Below are positions 35,418-47,130 of a stretch of 64,000 nt of DNA, one piece after another. Under the pieces are notes generated by a model. That model ran no database searches. It was not told the DNA's origin and saw nothing but the letters and a program-made list of their open reading frames with translations. Source of the stretch: Sipunculus nudus (Eukaryota; Annelida; Sipuncula; Golfingiida; Sipunculidae); contig CM049314.1 in NCBI GenBank assembly GCA_026874595.1, positions 76,088,300 through 76,152,299 on the forward strand, written 5' to 3'. The position numbers and the translations under genes were made by a program. Positions within the stretch are counted from its first letter, which is position 1; the number at the start of each line of letters is the position of its first letter.

Positions 35418-37781
35418 TTAGCTCAGCTGACTTTCTGTCATGCTGTGCTATAGCGATCGGTCTTTGTCCGTCGTCCTTCCGTCTGTCCGTTAGCAGGGCA
35501 TTCAATTGTAACCGTTAGGACTTGGATCATGAATCCTATGCAGTCCTTGAGGTTTTAAAAAGATCTCCTTGGAAACATGAAATTAGGTCACCTATATTCT
35601 ACGAGTTACGGGGTGCGTTTGCACCCCCTAGAATTAATTCTTAGAGCAAAACTTTTCATCCCACAACTTTCTATCTTTCACATATGGGTCACCTACTAAC
35701 AGGGATAGAACCATAATTATATTGAGGTCACAAGGTCAAAGGTCAAGATCAAAGGACCCACTGCTTTGAAAAGCTTATTGATGCATTTTAAGTTAAACCT
35801 TTCATCCCAAACCTTTGATCTATCACTAATGGCTCACACGAAGTGGAAAAAGAATTCTATAGGTTTTGAAGTCACAAGGTCAAAGGTCAAGGTCACAGGA
35901 TCCACGTCTTTAAAAAGGTTGTGGAAAAATTTCAAGTTAGACTTTTCTTCCAAACCTCCCAGCATTGACATATCGCTTCTCTGCCATCAGGGAAAAAGAC
36001 CTGTTGATTTTGAGGTCAAAGGTCAAGTTTACCACACCCACTTCTTATGTGGCGTCATTTTAAGCATTTTAAACATCAGGGATGTTCACAATAAAAACTT
36101 ACTTTGTAGATCATCTCAATTTTTTCTTGTATTTACCATTGCACTCCAACTAATACATCTCACTGTGTGGCCGTAATTGTGAGCGACACTTGTGATATGA
36201 TTCCCTTTGTATCAGCCCTTTCAAAGATAAGAACATAGTTAGTGCATAACAAAAACACTCCGTTGCCCGAGGTAGGCTAAGACGTAGAGTATTGTATTAT
36301 GGTTTAGCTACTGATTTAAAAGATGATGGGATCATATTTGCAGTTTGTTTTATGGAATCATAGCAATAAACTTAGTTTCTTAGATATGTCAATATTTTTA
36401 TACAAATCATCAGATATACCAGCAAATGTTTGTTCTGATAAATTGTGGGTGTGTACCTGGATTTAGGATGGCTTTATTTGTTTACAAGACTTTTAGTGAT
36501 GTTTGCTGCATTTCTTTTCTTTAAGGTTTTGTAGTTTACCTACCCTGCTGACAAAAGCAAGGTGATAATTAAAAAAATATTGCAAAATATGATATGAGAG
36601 CTCTCCAACCTGATTATGCCTTTTGAATTTTATTGGACATTCATTAATGTAACATTCTATGGAGAAATGGCCAAATGTTTGGTCTCTTATTTGAGGATGT
36701 GTGATATCGAATGTCAGACTTGCCAGAAATCCAATATGTCTGCTGGGTAGCCACCTTAGAAAACCTTTTGTCAGTGCATTTTTCTGTGATTTTTTTTAAT
36801 GTTTGGTCGCTTTAAGAGGATGTTTGTTGTCGGATTTCAGACCTGACAGAAATCCAGTTGTGGCCACCAGGTAGCCATGTTAAATTCCTTTTGAACATAT
36901 TATCTCAAGAACTGTTAAAGTGAATTCAGTTGGACATATTATCTCAAGAACTGTTGAAGTGAATGCATTTGGACATATAAATGTAATCGTGCAAAGGATT
37001 GGATCAAAGATTCCTGTAAAAATATGACCATTTTTATTAAAGTGGGTTTGTATTGCATTAAAATTCATACAGAAGCATCCGTTTCTCAATAATTCTTGCT
37101 CGGATTTTCTTTATTTTTTATGCTCCTGAACATAGAAATTCCATAAAAATTGAAATTTTCATGATAAATGCACAATGTACAGACTTTTTTCGCAATGCCT
37201 GCAGATATTGGCCTGATTTTTGGTGTGTGGGCAGATAATGACCACTTACAGATCGAGTTTGCGTTTGAAAAAATAAAAATTTTTATGACAAATGCACATG
37301 TACGGCCTTTTTTCGTAATGCTTGGAGATATTGGCCTAATTTTTGGTGTGTGGGTGCATAATGACCACTTACAGATCGAGTACGACTTTTGACATGGTTC
37401 ACCTACTTTTGACCGTATGACAGCTCCTGAACATAGAAAATTTTACAAACTATAACAAATATTTCTAATTTGCTCCAGGCGGGGGCATTCGTGTCGTTCC
37501 GACATATCTAGTTTACTATATATGTTGACCTTTATTTGGCCTTTGTGGTGTTCCTTTTTAGAGAGATGGGTATCTATCTGATTATAGTTCAACAACCATA
37601 CATTTTGCTTCAGGCCATCAAGTCACCGTGATTTAACCGGACATATATGATAAATATATTTCTATAATCATAGAAAGTTTCAACAAAAAAGGCAAATTGG
37701 TTCTTCAGAAGTTGTGAATCTCATCCAATGATGTCGCAGGTCATGCTTGGCAGCTGAGCGTCATGACCCAAGGGTCACTTG
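35418..37781 (-). mobile_element. E6: minus-strand pearl/HINE-like element splitting the recombinase pseudogene
   Basis: The 5' end (minus) is CAAGTGACCCTTGGGTCA, then TGACGCTCAGCTG, at 37781. The 3' end is a degenerate hairpin at 35420-35449, with a GTCC/GTCT tract at 35466-35490. The core near 35720-36030 consists of ~140 base units carrying CACAAGGTCAAAGGTCAAG. A diverged F3-type ~180 bp repeat in inverted orientation occupies 37110-37480. The length is 2364 bases. The recombinase frame on both sides shows the insertion point lies in a T run. Confidence 0.6.
37110..37500 (-). repeat. Inverted F3-type repeat copies inside E6
   Basis: Two units contain TGGCCTGATTTTTGGTGTG / TGGCCTAATTTTTGGTGTG and CAGATCGAGT, the inverse of the 10170-10735 repeat, including CTCCTGAACATAGAAA. 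GGCGGGGGCATT near 37480 resembles the F3 hairpin arm, but no full hairpin is present. Confidence 0.5.
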
Positions 37782-38335
37782 TATTGAGAGTTCGGCCCCT
37801 TTGTAGTTTGTCACAGCCTGAAGATGGGGCTTTCTGGGGTTCTTGTTTAGTCGTCTTTTTAGGCTTTTTAGGAAAGGGGACATGATGGTTTCTTCACTTT
37901 ATAAATTCGATCCAAACTCCCATTTGACAAGGATAGATTTTTTAGTAACTGATCGAAGCATCCTAGTCAGGGTCAAGACAACAAAGACCACCCAGTTTCA
38001 CCAGCAACAACTTACTTTTCCCTTTACCATATCTGAAGGTACATCCACTCTGTCCGACTCATGCTGTGATTAATGCATTTAAACTGGTCACACCATCATC
38101 AGATAATATGCCACCTTTTCTGATCCATGATGCCCCAATAAGAATTTTGACCAAGTGCATGTTTGACCGGAAACTGAAAGCTCTGTTATGAAAGCTGGGA
38201 CTTGATATTTCAGCAGATTCAGGTCTAAGTTTTAGGAGGGGAGAAACTTCATGGGTTCTCAAATGCGGATTATCAACAGATATAATTCGGATTATGGGTG
38301 ACTGGAAGAGTTATAACGCCTACACAAGATACAGG
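37782..38335 (+). pseudogene. Tyrosine recombinase, C-terminal catalytic part (broken)
   Basis: Continues the 35041-35417 fragment beyond E6. Visible blocks are RLFRLFRKGD (box I arginine), RVKTTKTTQF (probable catalytic lysine), then after a frameshift near 38045 PTHAVINAFKLVTPS, an in-frame TGA near 38190, and SGLSFRRGETSWVLKCGL, IIRIMGDWKS and AYTRY ending at 38335. These match the R...K...HxxR...W...Y layout of tyrosine recombinases. The usual His of HxFRRG is Leu here (LSFRRG), while the final Tyr is kept. At least one stop, one frameshift and one active-site change show decay. Family-level placement (DIRS, Ngaro or Crypton) cannot be made from this fragment. Confidence 0.65.
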
Positions 38336-40269
38336 TCTCCCTCCCCCCCCCCCCCCTCCCCACTATAAATATTCGTACATTATGGGCTCTTCCATGTCAA
38401 CAACTTTAAATCTGTGGGGTATCTTGGGGGTTCTTTTGATAGAAACTGATGTGCAGCAATAAAGGCCCCCCTTGAAACTCGGCTGATTTTATTATCTTTA
38501 ATTTTATTATTTGAGGGTGCTACCAAACTAAAGTGATACTTAAGTGACCAATTTAGACTGGTATTTTAGGGAACCAATAAGAAAAGGGTTCGGGGGCGGG
38601 GCACGTCACAGTGGAAAAATAAGCTTTCATATTGTATTAGTATTCAGGCGTGCGGGAAACATAGACTCGGGAAATTTTATGTTGTTTATGACCGGGGTGT
38701 CAATGGTCCGTTGATTTTGTCTTATGTATTTTTTCCCTTAGAATCCATTGGGCCCAGGGGCCCTTTTGTATTTGCATATTTAATGAGATAATTTGCATAT
38801 TTAAATACATTAGCGGAAATAAATAATAAAGCAATAAATTCAGAATTTGGCATAGTTTATTGGAAACGAATTATTCAACTTTTATCACATATAACATAAG
38901 TTCATTCAAAATTAAGGTTTCAGATAAAAAAAAGCGAATAAATTATGCAATTTAGTAAGATTTTCAAGTAAATTGTGTGTTAAAATGTTTCCTCTTGATA
39001 GGACATTACAAAAAAAGATTGATGCTTTTATTGACTCAAACTTAATATGTTGTACATTTAATATCACCATGTATAAAGTTAATTTACACATTATTTTATC
39101 AACTTATTTGCGTATGTATGTAGGTAATATGTTCATCATGAAAAGTAATACATTTTATAAATATGAAATGGATCTCACTAGTTGACTTCTATTCAATGTG
39201 AATTAAATTGTAAGTCTACTTATTTAGGTGTCATGTTGTCAAGAGGGACGGGTTAAATCATGATTTTCGCATTCATGTCTGTAAAATATGCAAGAAGCAC
39301 ATGCTCTCATGGAATTCTGATATAAAAGAACTCATTTTTACATGTTGGGCGGCAATTTATAACGTTTAAGTTATACTTCTGCACAAATACAAGGATTTAT
39401 TTTAATACCGAACATATGTACTGGTGGGAATAAGCGGAAATAAAGATGAACTCATATCATGTTCTCTTGTTTTTGTTAAAAGAGAAATTTACATATCTAG
39501 TGTGAATAAAATTGTTCGTTTAATTTAATAGGTGACATGTTGTATTTGATCTTCCCCCATATATTGTCCAATGAATAAAATAATTGCATATCTGATGAGC
39601 GGGGGTTTAAATCATGATTATCATAGTTTTGCGTTTAAAATAATCAAACAGCACATGTATCCAGATGTCCTCACTAACCACTCAACCACTATTTTTACTA
39701 AAAAATAGGTCCCCCCAGCTTTATAAAACAAAAGCATAGAAATCAAGCAGTGTATATCGTAATGTAGTACAACATGGGGAACAAATCATTGTCAAAGTAA
39801 TTTTTCGACAACAAAAAAATCAAAGTTAACAAGCATACATGCAACCACAACATGGATGGAAGGTGGCGGAAAAAGTATGGTTTCTTGTAACGTCTGCTCC
39901 GCAGGATGGCGCAAGCGAAAAGTCTTGATTGTCATATGTTGAACCCGACGACGATTCGTGCGCATGCGCAGAGGAGAACTTATCAAGTGTGATATATTGA
40001 CATCCAATCAGGTTCCTATGTCTCTCTTTCTTCTGTACATGCTCGATCACTTTGCAGTGCATGAGAAACTCAAATAAAAAAAACACCCAATAAGTGTGAT
40101 GCTGTATAAATACTTTAATGATCCTTGTATATTGAAAGGTCATGAAAGTTCCTCTACCCGACCTAAGAGAGGTGGAGTGGCACTATTATTTGCGGTGGTA
40201 AATCTTGATTCCAGACGAACATTTTAATGGTAAGGTTTGGAGAGAGAAATGGCCAGTATATATGTTATC

Positions 40270-40270
<1 letters not shown>
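38336..40270. other. Intergenic, no gene seen
   Basis: Begins with a pyrimidine-rich C run (38339-38361), then AT-rich unique DNA. The open frames are short and compositionally ordinary. Confidence 0.45.

Positions 40271-40348
<78 letters not shown>
40271..40348. repeat. (TA)n microsatellite
   Basis: About 78 bases of alternating TA. Apparent open frames across it (YIYIYI) are artefacts. Confidence 0.95.
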
Positions 40349-40349
<1 letters not shown>

Positions 40350-40606
40350 GCACTTATAGGGTTGATATGGGGAGCGGGAAGTATATTACGTACAATCCTG
40401 TACAGGAGAATATACTAACTGTACATGGAGGAATGCTGGTACTCCTTTTATGAAAAGGAAATAATGGAGGATAATCGGATTACCTTTGCTTTGGAAAAAA
40501 AACCACATAAACCTATAGTTTTTATTTATTATTTTTAATCACCAATATGTAGGATGCCAAGGTTTTCCTTATTATTATATTCCTTATTGTTGTTGGAAAT
40601 TTAATT

Positions 40607-40620
40607 GGGGGGGGGGGGGG
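40607..40620. repeat. Poly-G run, 14 bases
   Basis: Uninterrupted G14. Comparable G or C runs are at 2592-2605, 22655-22672, 26363-26375 and 38343-38356. Confidence 0.9.
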
Positions 40621-40700
40621 TACGTGGGGTGCCTGCCTGGTACATGGTTTATTTTCCCTGGGAGCAAGGTAGCGCTCGTGAAAAGGAGATGTTTTTCGAC

Positions 40701-40898
40701 TGTTACTCTATATAACCATCAAATATGTATTGAGTGGCAAACAATAGTGGCTCACGCATGCGAGCGGAGTGACCTATTGGGGATTCTCCATGCACAGACT
40801 CGGTCAGTGAACCAGTGATATCTACGCGGCAAAATAAACTGTTCAAACACAGGCAGATAAACAGGTGTTCCAGCGAGGAGCTTAAACATTATACAGTC
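40701..40898 (+). promoter_or_regulatory. Candidate promoter and 5' UTR of the CUB-like gene
   Basis: CTATATAAC at 40708-40716 is a good TATA-box match about 185 bases before the first ATG. It lies in a stretch richer in GC than its surroundings. The transcription start is not otherwise marked. Confidence 0.35.
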
Positions 40899-42756
40899 AT
40901 GTGTTTAAACCTGACGGTTACTATGGCGACAGTCTGGCTGACGGTATTGGTGTTCATGGCAGTCGTGAAACTTTTGTCTGCAGGTAAAAGTATATATTAT
41001 ATATACTTCGAAGTATGAATATTCATCAATGAGTATTACATACATGCATACTTATCTCTATTCAATTGTCTGTATTTATATAATTTTGTATTACGTTGCC
41101 TTTTGATGCTTCACTCATTATAATTAATTTAGTAGTACTGTTTCTGCTTTTTTGTGCAGTCTGTCCTAATTACTTATTACCCAGTGGTCATACACGCTGT
41201 GTTCTTTCTTGGACTCATTGCTTGCTATGCGGGATTGGCTTGATTTCGCCATGAGGCGGGTTGGCACATCGCCAACTTGGTAAAGAATAATATTGTCAAT
41301 GAGAGTGGGGTTCTGCATTTCGCATTCATTTGAAACCAATTGCTTTAAGTCATTGAAATTTTGTTCAGTTACAGCTCGTATACATACCGAGCATTAAATC
41401 CCATTCAGTTATACCCAGTGACTATAAATGTATATACCGGTATACATGTACGTATATTTCTGTATCATTTAAGGTGATCCGTTATGGGTATAGATGTGCC
41501 AGTGAATGTTAAGTCTCGATTTTACTTATCATTAATTTATTAGTTACAAAATTCTTCATGGTAGCCTGCGCCAGAAGAACACTTCCGTTGTCATCAGGGC
41601 CCTGTTCCAGGCATAAAGTACAAGGAATCTATATATATAATCTACATGACAATAAAATGAAAATACAAGATAATACCAATTTAAACGACATACTAAGACT
41701 GTAAAACTAATACAGAATGATATATTATACGATAAAACTTTAGGTTATCATGTATATTTCGGTACTGAGAGGGATAAGATAGCAACGAGCAAATGACTAT
41801 GCTAGATAAATTTTATTTATTTTCCACAGACGTGAGAACTGTAAGCTTCACTAAGTTCGGACCAGTTTAAGTGTTAAAAATCAGAAGAAACTGTGGTATT
41901 CGTTGGGGTTTCTTTGCATTTAGGCGAAGCATTTACAAAGAAAAAATCCTGCCAAGTGTCGGAAATATTTGTTATTGGAAAATTAAACACAGACTGTCAA
42001 AGATACTCGGGAGCGTGCACAGTCAGCGGACGACAAGTTTTCTCTGGATGTTGATACGCCGAATGGACTGCGCAGTATATTTGCATATCACGTGATGACC
42101 TGCACGTGTTTTGTAATGGGACTTACATTTTACGACATTCAGAGGGTGTCCTCCTCAGTCCAAATTATCCAAAAATACCACCAACCACAGGACAGTGTGT
42201 GGCAAATATATGATAAGACCTCTTGATTGTGCATTTAAGGTTTTAATAAACGATTATACCTGCAACCGTTATAACCAGGAAGCTATTCATGTTTTGAACG
42301 ACACGTTTGAGGTAGAATACATACTACGAGAATGGCGGTACGAAGGAGTACTTCTGTATTATCGAGGTATGGTGCAATATATAATATATAAAATATAAAA
42401 TACAAAAAAATCCGGATACATGATCACGTAAATTCGCGGTTGTAAAGTTCTTTTGCAAAATTTCGCTAGATTGGCACACGCATTCATATATATGCTGCAA
42501 CATGAATAAATAAATGACCTATATATAAAATATTGAAATAGTGAATTGCACTAAATGATTTATTTCAGCGGTAGAAACTGACGAGGTTACGATCTTTCCT
42601 GAAACAGCAGTGTCTGGAGATGGACAGGTAAATATGTATTTTATGATGCTAGATTCTGGGGAAACTTGCAAAGTTTGTGTCTTTTTCTCTGTAAAGTTTT
42701 CTTGTACACAAGCCACATAAAGATATCTCTGAATGAGAAACCATTATATATTCACG

Positions 42757-43110
42757 TTATCACGACCACGCTGCTAAAAGAAACGTAAACACAAGCACGC
42801 TGTTAAAAGAATATCCCATTATCACGACCACACAAATGAAAGAAACTCGAGATAACACGACCACATAGGCAAGAGAAAACCTCGCTTACACGATTACAAC
42901 GCTGAAAGAGATCCCCGCTATCACAATCATACTGCTCAATGAAAACCCCGTTAACACGACCACACCGCAAAAGGAAAATATCGACAACACGACCACAACG
43001 CTAAAGAACACCTGCAACCACACCGCTAAAGAAAATCTATCAACACACGATCGGAATTTTATAAGAAAACCCCTCAAACCAACATCAGTGATAAAAAAAA
43101 AACAAGCACG
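42757..43110 (+). repeat. Degenerate minisatellite in the last long intron of the CUB-like gene
   Basis: Irregular ~30-40 base units built on AACACGACCACAACGCTAAA and GAAAACCCCGCT. The units are strongly diverged and differ in length. Confidence 0.5.
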
Positions 43111-43362
43111 ACCACAATGATATGATGATAATTCTCCTTTTATCCCTGGAATATCATGCAACACCATCCTGCGCAACCAACCATTTTCTCTTGGTGCAAA
43201 CGGGACTTCGTGTTAACAAGCAGTTAATGCATCACCTATTTATTTGTATTACCATATTTGTTTCAGGTGTTTTTGCCAAGCAAATATGTGGTATAAGCGG
43301 CGAATATTATATCCCATAATGACGTGACTACGATCCGTGCAGAGATTATGAGAAAAATCAAG

Positions 43363-44331
43363 GTAAGAATAAGTGACCTGCTTTCAAATTAATATAATAA
43401 ATATATGTGCAAAATATTGTGTAAATTCATAAAGTCAAATCCAGTCTATACCACCAATGTACGTAATAATTTTGAAAACAAAATTTTAGGCCGATCTTCA
43501 CATTTAATGATGATGCTCAGACTTTCATTTTCTGGATTGGTTACCACGTGACAGCAAGATATTCCACGATGCTAAACAAGCGCATTTTCCATAAGGACAA
43601 TAGCACAAAAATGGCGTCATCATATTCAGTTTGCTGCCATCTTTGTCCAATATACACGTTTACACAATTTTGCGAGAATATGATTTGCCAATATTTTAAC
43701 AAAAAGTGTAACACTGACGACACACGACTTACGGGAGGCCCGGTTTTAGTTATAGCTCACAATTTAATCCGTCTCTTTTGAGGAATACTAAGTATACTTT
43801 AAAAATAGCCGCAAATACATTTCAACTATATAGTACGTTTCACACCCTGCTGTCCACCTGTTTTCTTTGTAGATAATTTTCTTAAAAGTTCATATTTTCC
43901 CAATAATTTCCTAGAAAATTACATATGGAAGTGACAACCTAATATGGCAATAAATAATTTTTACAATAAATCCCCAGTTTATGTTTCACAACTTTTTAGT
44001 CTCTCCACAATGATCTGGCAGGTATAATTGTGTCCCTGAACGAGTAGCCATCTTTGTGTTAGCTGGTTATATTTTTTAGTGTGTTTACATGACATCATCC
44101 AATCAGCAGCTGTCAACTGAAGCTGTTTTTGCATACGGCCAAAGACCATGACTGCCATATGTTGGGCTGAATTGTAGTAAAATGTAGACGGATTTCTTCC
44201 ATCTTCAAATATTTCTGTTTCTAACAAAAGGTATAAGGTAGGTATACACCTGGTTAAAAAATTAGGTCCTTTAATCCTCTACTCAACACTATGATTGTTT
44301 CCCTTGAAATGTGACTAATAAACTTTTCTAG
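43363..44331. other. Intron-like or intergenic stretch, no gene seen
   Basis: No convincing coding frame. If the last exon at 44332 is real, this is its upstream intron. Confidence 0.35.
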
Positions 44332-44402
44332 CGAAAAACAGGTGGACATATGGAGACGAAACGGACTATATTTACATCAACCAACCCGGCATGACATACT
44401 AA

Positions 44403-45367
44403 TACTTCTTAAATTTCGATACACATTTTTTACAATATAAGTCGGAAAACGACTATAGGTTACAACCTTTAGGCTTTACAGTCACTGGACTCTGAATGTG
44501 CATGGCTGCCACTTGGCCACAGTAAAAAATCCGTTATTATTTATTAACTTTTCGTGGTTTTATTTCCAGGCATCCTGCAAATTGTAAAAAAAAAAATGGT
44601 TCAGCGGACCAAGTGTTACGTCAGTGTGACTGTGACGTCATACATTTGGATTATGAAGCATTTTTTTCATGGTTCTAAACAGCAGCTTTGTTCATCACTT
44701 CTCCACCGGAGGCATGTACCGCACACATCACGATGCGGAACTACGATGCATAAAGAGAGATAATTATGACGTCACAAAACAACTGCGTAGTGAAACTGAT
44801 TGGTTTAATTGATTACTGTTATGCCCTTTGATACATTAGAGTAATATAAAAACGTGCAGGGTTTTAGTTTTAAGAGTTATTTGTATACGTCACTAAAGTT
44901 ACTAATATCGAGGGTATAAAGTCTGAGCGAGAGTTTTATCAATAAGAATGAAAATCAAAGCTTATCTATAAATAAAAAGCAATACAACATGGGTTATGCA
45001 TTAAATCCATCTACATATATATAATTTGAGATTTCCTGTGACGTCATGAATGCATATTTCAATAAACTTCACATTTGGCCTGGATACCGGTGTCTGAAAC
45101 TATACACTTGGCACTACCGAAGATGACAATGGTTAAAATCAGGAATACCAACTATAATTTAAACTAGATTCTTTTTTTATTATATCTTTTGTATTTGATG
45201 GACCTATGGTCATTCTAAATCCTGTACGGATTTTCTTTTCAATTTTTTTTTCGTCTGTTAGATATTTTAAGCTTCTTTTCACGTTTTTTGTTTCTCGTGT
45301 ACCTACTTCCAGAAGAAGATTTTTTATTCAGGAATAAAAATCCCCAGGTCCATAGTTCTAAACACGC
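44403..45367. other. Intergenic, no gene seen
   Basis: AT-rich with a few TGACGTCA-like words (44635-44641, 44767-44775). No coherent frame. Confidence 0.4.
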
Positions 45368-45387
45368 CTTACCCAGCCAGCATGCAT

Positions 45388-45560
45388 ACGTTGGGCCAAC
45401 GTAGGATATACGTTGCACGTATGTTGGAATGTTGGATATTGGTTGGGGTTGGGTGCACAACGTTGGGCCAACGTTGGATATACATTGCACACATGCTGAA
45501 TCTTGTATGTTGGCTCAGGTTGGACGTGCAACGTTGGGCCTATGTTGGATAAATGTATTC
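45388..45560. repeat. Left array of ACGTTGGGCCAACGT-type palindromes
   Basis: Full palindrome ACGTTGGGCCAACGT at about 45388-45402, another ACGTTGGGCCAACGT near 45460 and a partial at 45530, alternating with GGATATACGTTGCACGTATG-like text. Confidence 0.7.
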
Positions 45561-45840
45561 TTAATGGGATAAAAAAATATAGTTTTATCAACATTTTAAA
45601 GTGACGTTAATGTAATGTATTGAAAAGTGTTATTTCTCAAACAGCTTTCATTACATTGAATTATATATAAAAAAGATATTTAAAGAACTGTAAAGTCATT
45701 TATTGAAAAAAAAATTACAAACAGAGTCTTGTAAATAGGGACTAAATTTGTTACTATTCTGACGTTATAATTACCATATTCTTGCAAAGTACTATATGTC
45801 ATGTGTTAGTGTCAAAACCTTTTATAGATAGTGACTATTT

Positions 45841-45865
45841 AATAATAATAATAATAATAATAATA

Positions 45866-45900
<35 letters not shown>
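45841..45900. repeat. (AAT)n(ATT)n perfect palindromic microsatellite
   Basis: About 28 bases of AAT repeats run straight into about 30 bases of ATT repeats, giving a potential ~28 bp stem with no loop. Confidence 0.9.
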
Positions 45901-46037
45901 ATGTATTTATAAAAATGAAAATTATAATACATTTTTTACATTAATATAACCTATATATGATATAATATCTACATATATGAACAATTTATAATATATTATA
46001 TATATAACCTATAATATATTATTTATATATATATACG

Positions 46038-46040
<3 letters not shown>

Positions 46041-46096
<56 letters not shown>
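46041..46096. repeat. (TA)n microsatellite
   Basis: About 56 bases of alternating TA. Confidence 0.95.
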
Positions 46097-46099
<3 letters not shown>

Positions 46100-46649
46100 C
46101 ATTCATTTCTTTTCTTAAATAGGTATTTTCAGGTATTATGAATAAAAACGCATGCCTGCTGAATAAAAATACCTATTCTTATTTATATAGACACCAATTA
46201 TTGATTATGCCTGCATGAACAGATGATCTTATGCTCAAATGTCATGCTTTTAATATCTATAAATACTCTTCTTGTAATAAGCCAGTTATCTAAAAAATAA
46301 CTGAAATCAAGCATATTTCTGTAATAAATATCTTTTAAAATAGTCCTTTTAAAAGGACTGGTACAAGCAGCGCCATTAAAATCAACAAGAATCCTTTTCT
46401 TGGACATTATTCTTACGTCATATTAATAAAATGGACTTTTAAAAAGAATTCATGGAAGATGTTTTTATTCAAACTCCTGAAGCCTTAATTCCCATGAACG
46501 TGATTTTTCTGCGTTTAATTAATGATGTTTCTTGCGTTGACGTTGAATGATGAATTAAGGATTGCTCTGGTGCTTCAAGGCGTTGAACCCTTCGCCAGAA
46601 ATCACTATATCTGCGTGCCGCAAAGGAGTATTTTAAGCTGTGTTTTCAC

Positions 46650-47130
46650 ATGCATGCGAACGATTTATGAAGGATGCGAACATCGAAAAAATGGCATTCG
46701 CATTTTGTGCTTAAAAGTTTTCCTAACAGTTCGCCGACAATGCATGGGGATTCACATGCGTTGCAAATTGCAATTTCCGTCACATGCGAACCCCCGCGCA
46801 TTGTTGGCGTACCCATTTCGGGCGAACCCCGACCGCGCATTTTCGGCGAACTTTTTGAGCATAAAATGTAAATGCTGGACTTTGCCGTGAAAACACTGCC
46901 TAAGTAAACGTCAAGAGTACAGGCACGTGATGCGCGCATCATTCGCGGCGTACGCGGAAGTTTCAATGACAGTGATACAGTGGCATTTTTTTACTGATTT
47001 CACGGGGTTATATGCAGGCGAACGTTTTACGAAGGATGCGAACATTGAAAAAAAAAATGGCAAAATGCAGCATTTGCATATTTTTTAAAAAAAGGTTGCT
47101 AGAAATACGCGGCAGTTCGCATGCAAGTTG
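46650..47130. repeat. Direct repeat pair around GAAGGATGCGAACATTGAAA
   Basis: GCGAACG, then AAGGATGCGAACATCGAAAA, at about 46658-46695 recurs at 47028-47062 as GCGAACG, then AAGGATGCGAACATTGAAAA. Further TGCGAAC and TTCGC words lie between. Open frames here look like repeat by-products. Confidence 0.4.

Larger units (their letters stand above)
40899..44402 (+). pseudogene. Candidate multi-exon secreted/receptor-like gene with CUB-like segment, apparently disabled
   Basis: Exon 1 (40899-40983) encodes a signal-peptide-like MATVWLTVLVFMAVVKLLSA and ends at CAG/GTAAAAG. Exon 2 (41830-42366, TTTCCACAG acceptor, GAG/GTATGG donor) encodes CQVSEIFVIGKLNTDCQRYS, FCNGTYILRHSEGVLLSPNY and CAFKVLINDYTCNRYNQEAI. 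The phrase GVLLSPNYPKIPPTTGQC resembles the start of a CUB domain. Exon 3 is 42569-42627 (VETDEVTIFPETAVSGDGQ), exon 4 is 43267-43362, and a last exon 44332-44402 may encode KNRWTYGDETDYIYINQPG, ending in a stop. Disablements are a stop early in exon 2 (GPV*), TGA after VFSGC, a frame change near 42190 and stops in exon 4. Function unknown; extracellular binding is inferred. Exon joins are predicted by splice motifs only. Confidence 0.4.

Noticed and set aside
40205-40453. Frames rich in YIYIYI (also at 63159-63470 and 52598-52927)
   Set aside because: Translated (TA)n microsatellites.
46522-46966. Overlapping frames on both strands near 46.5-47 kb
   Set aside because: Made of TGCGAAC / TTCGCAT repeat words and unsupported by splice or start signals.
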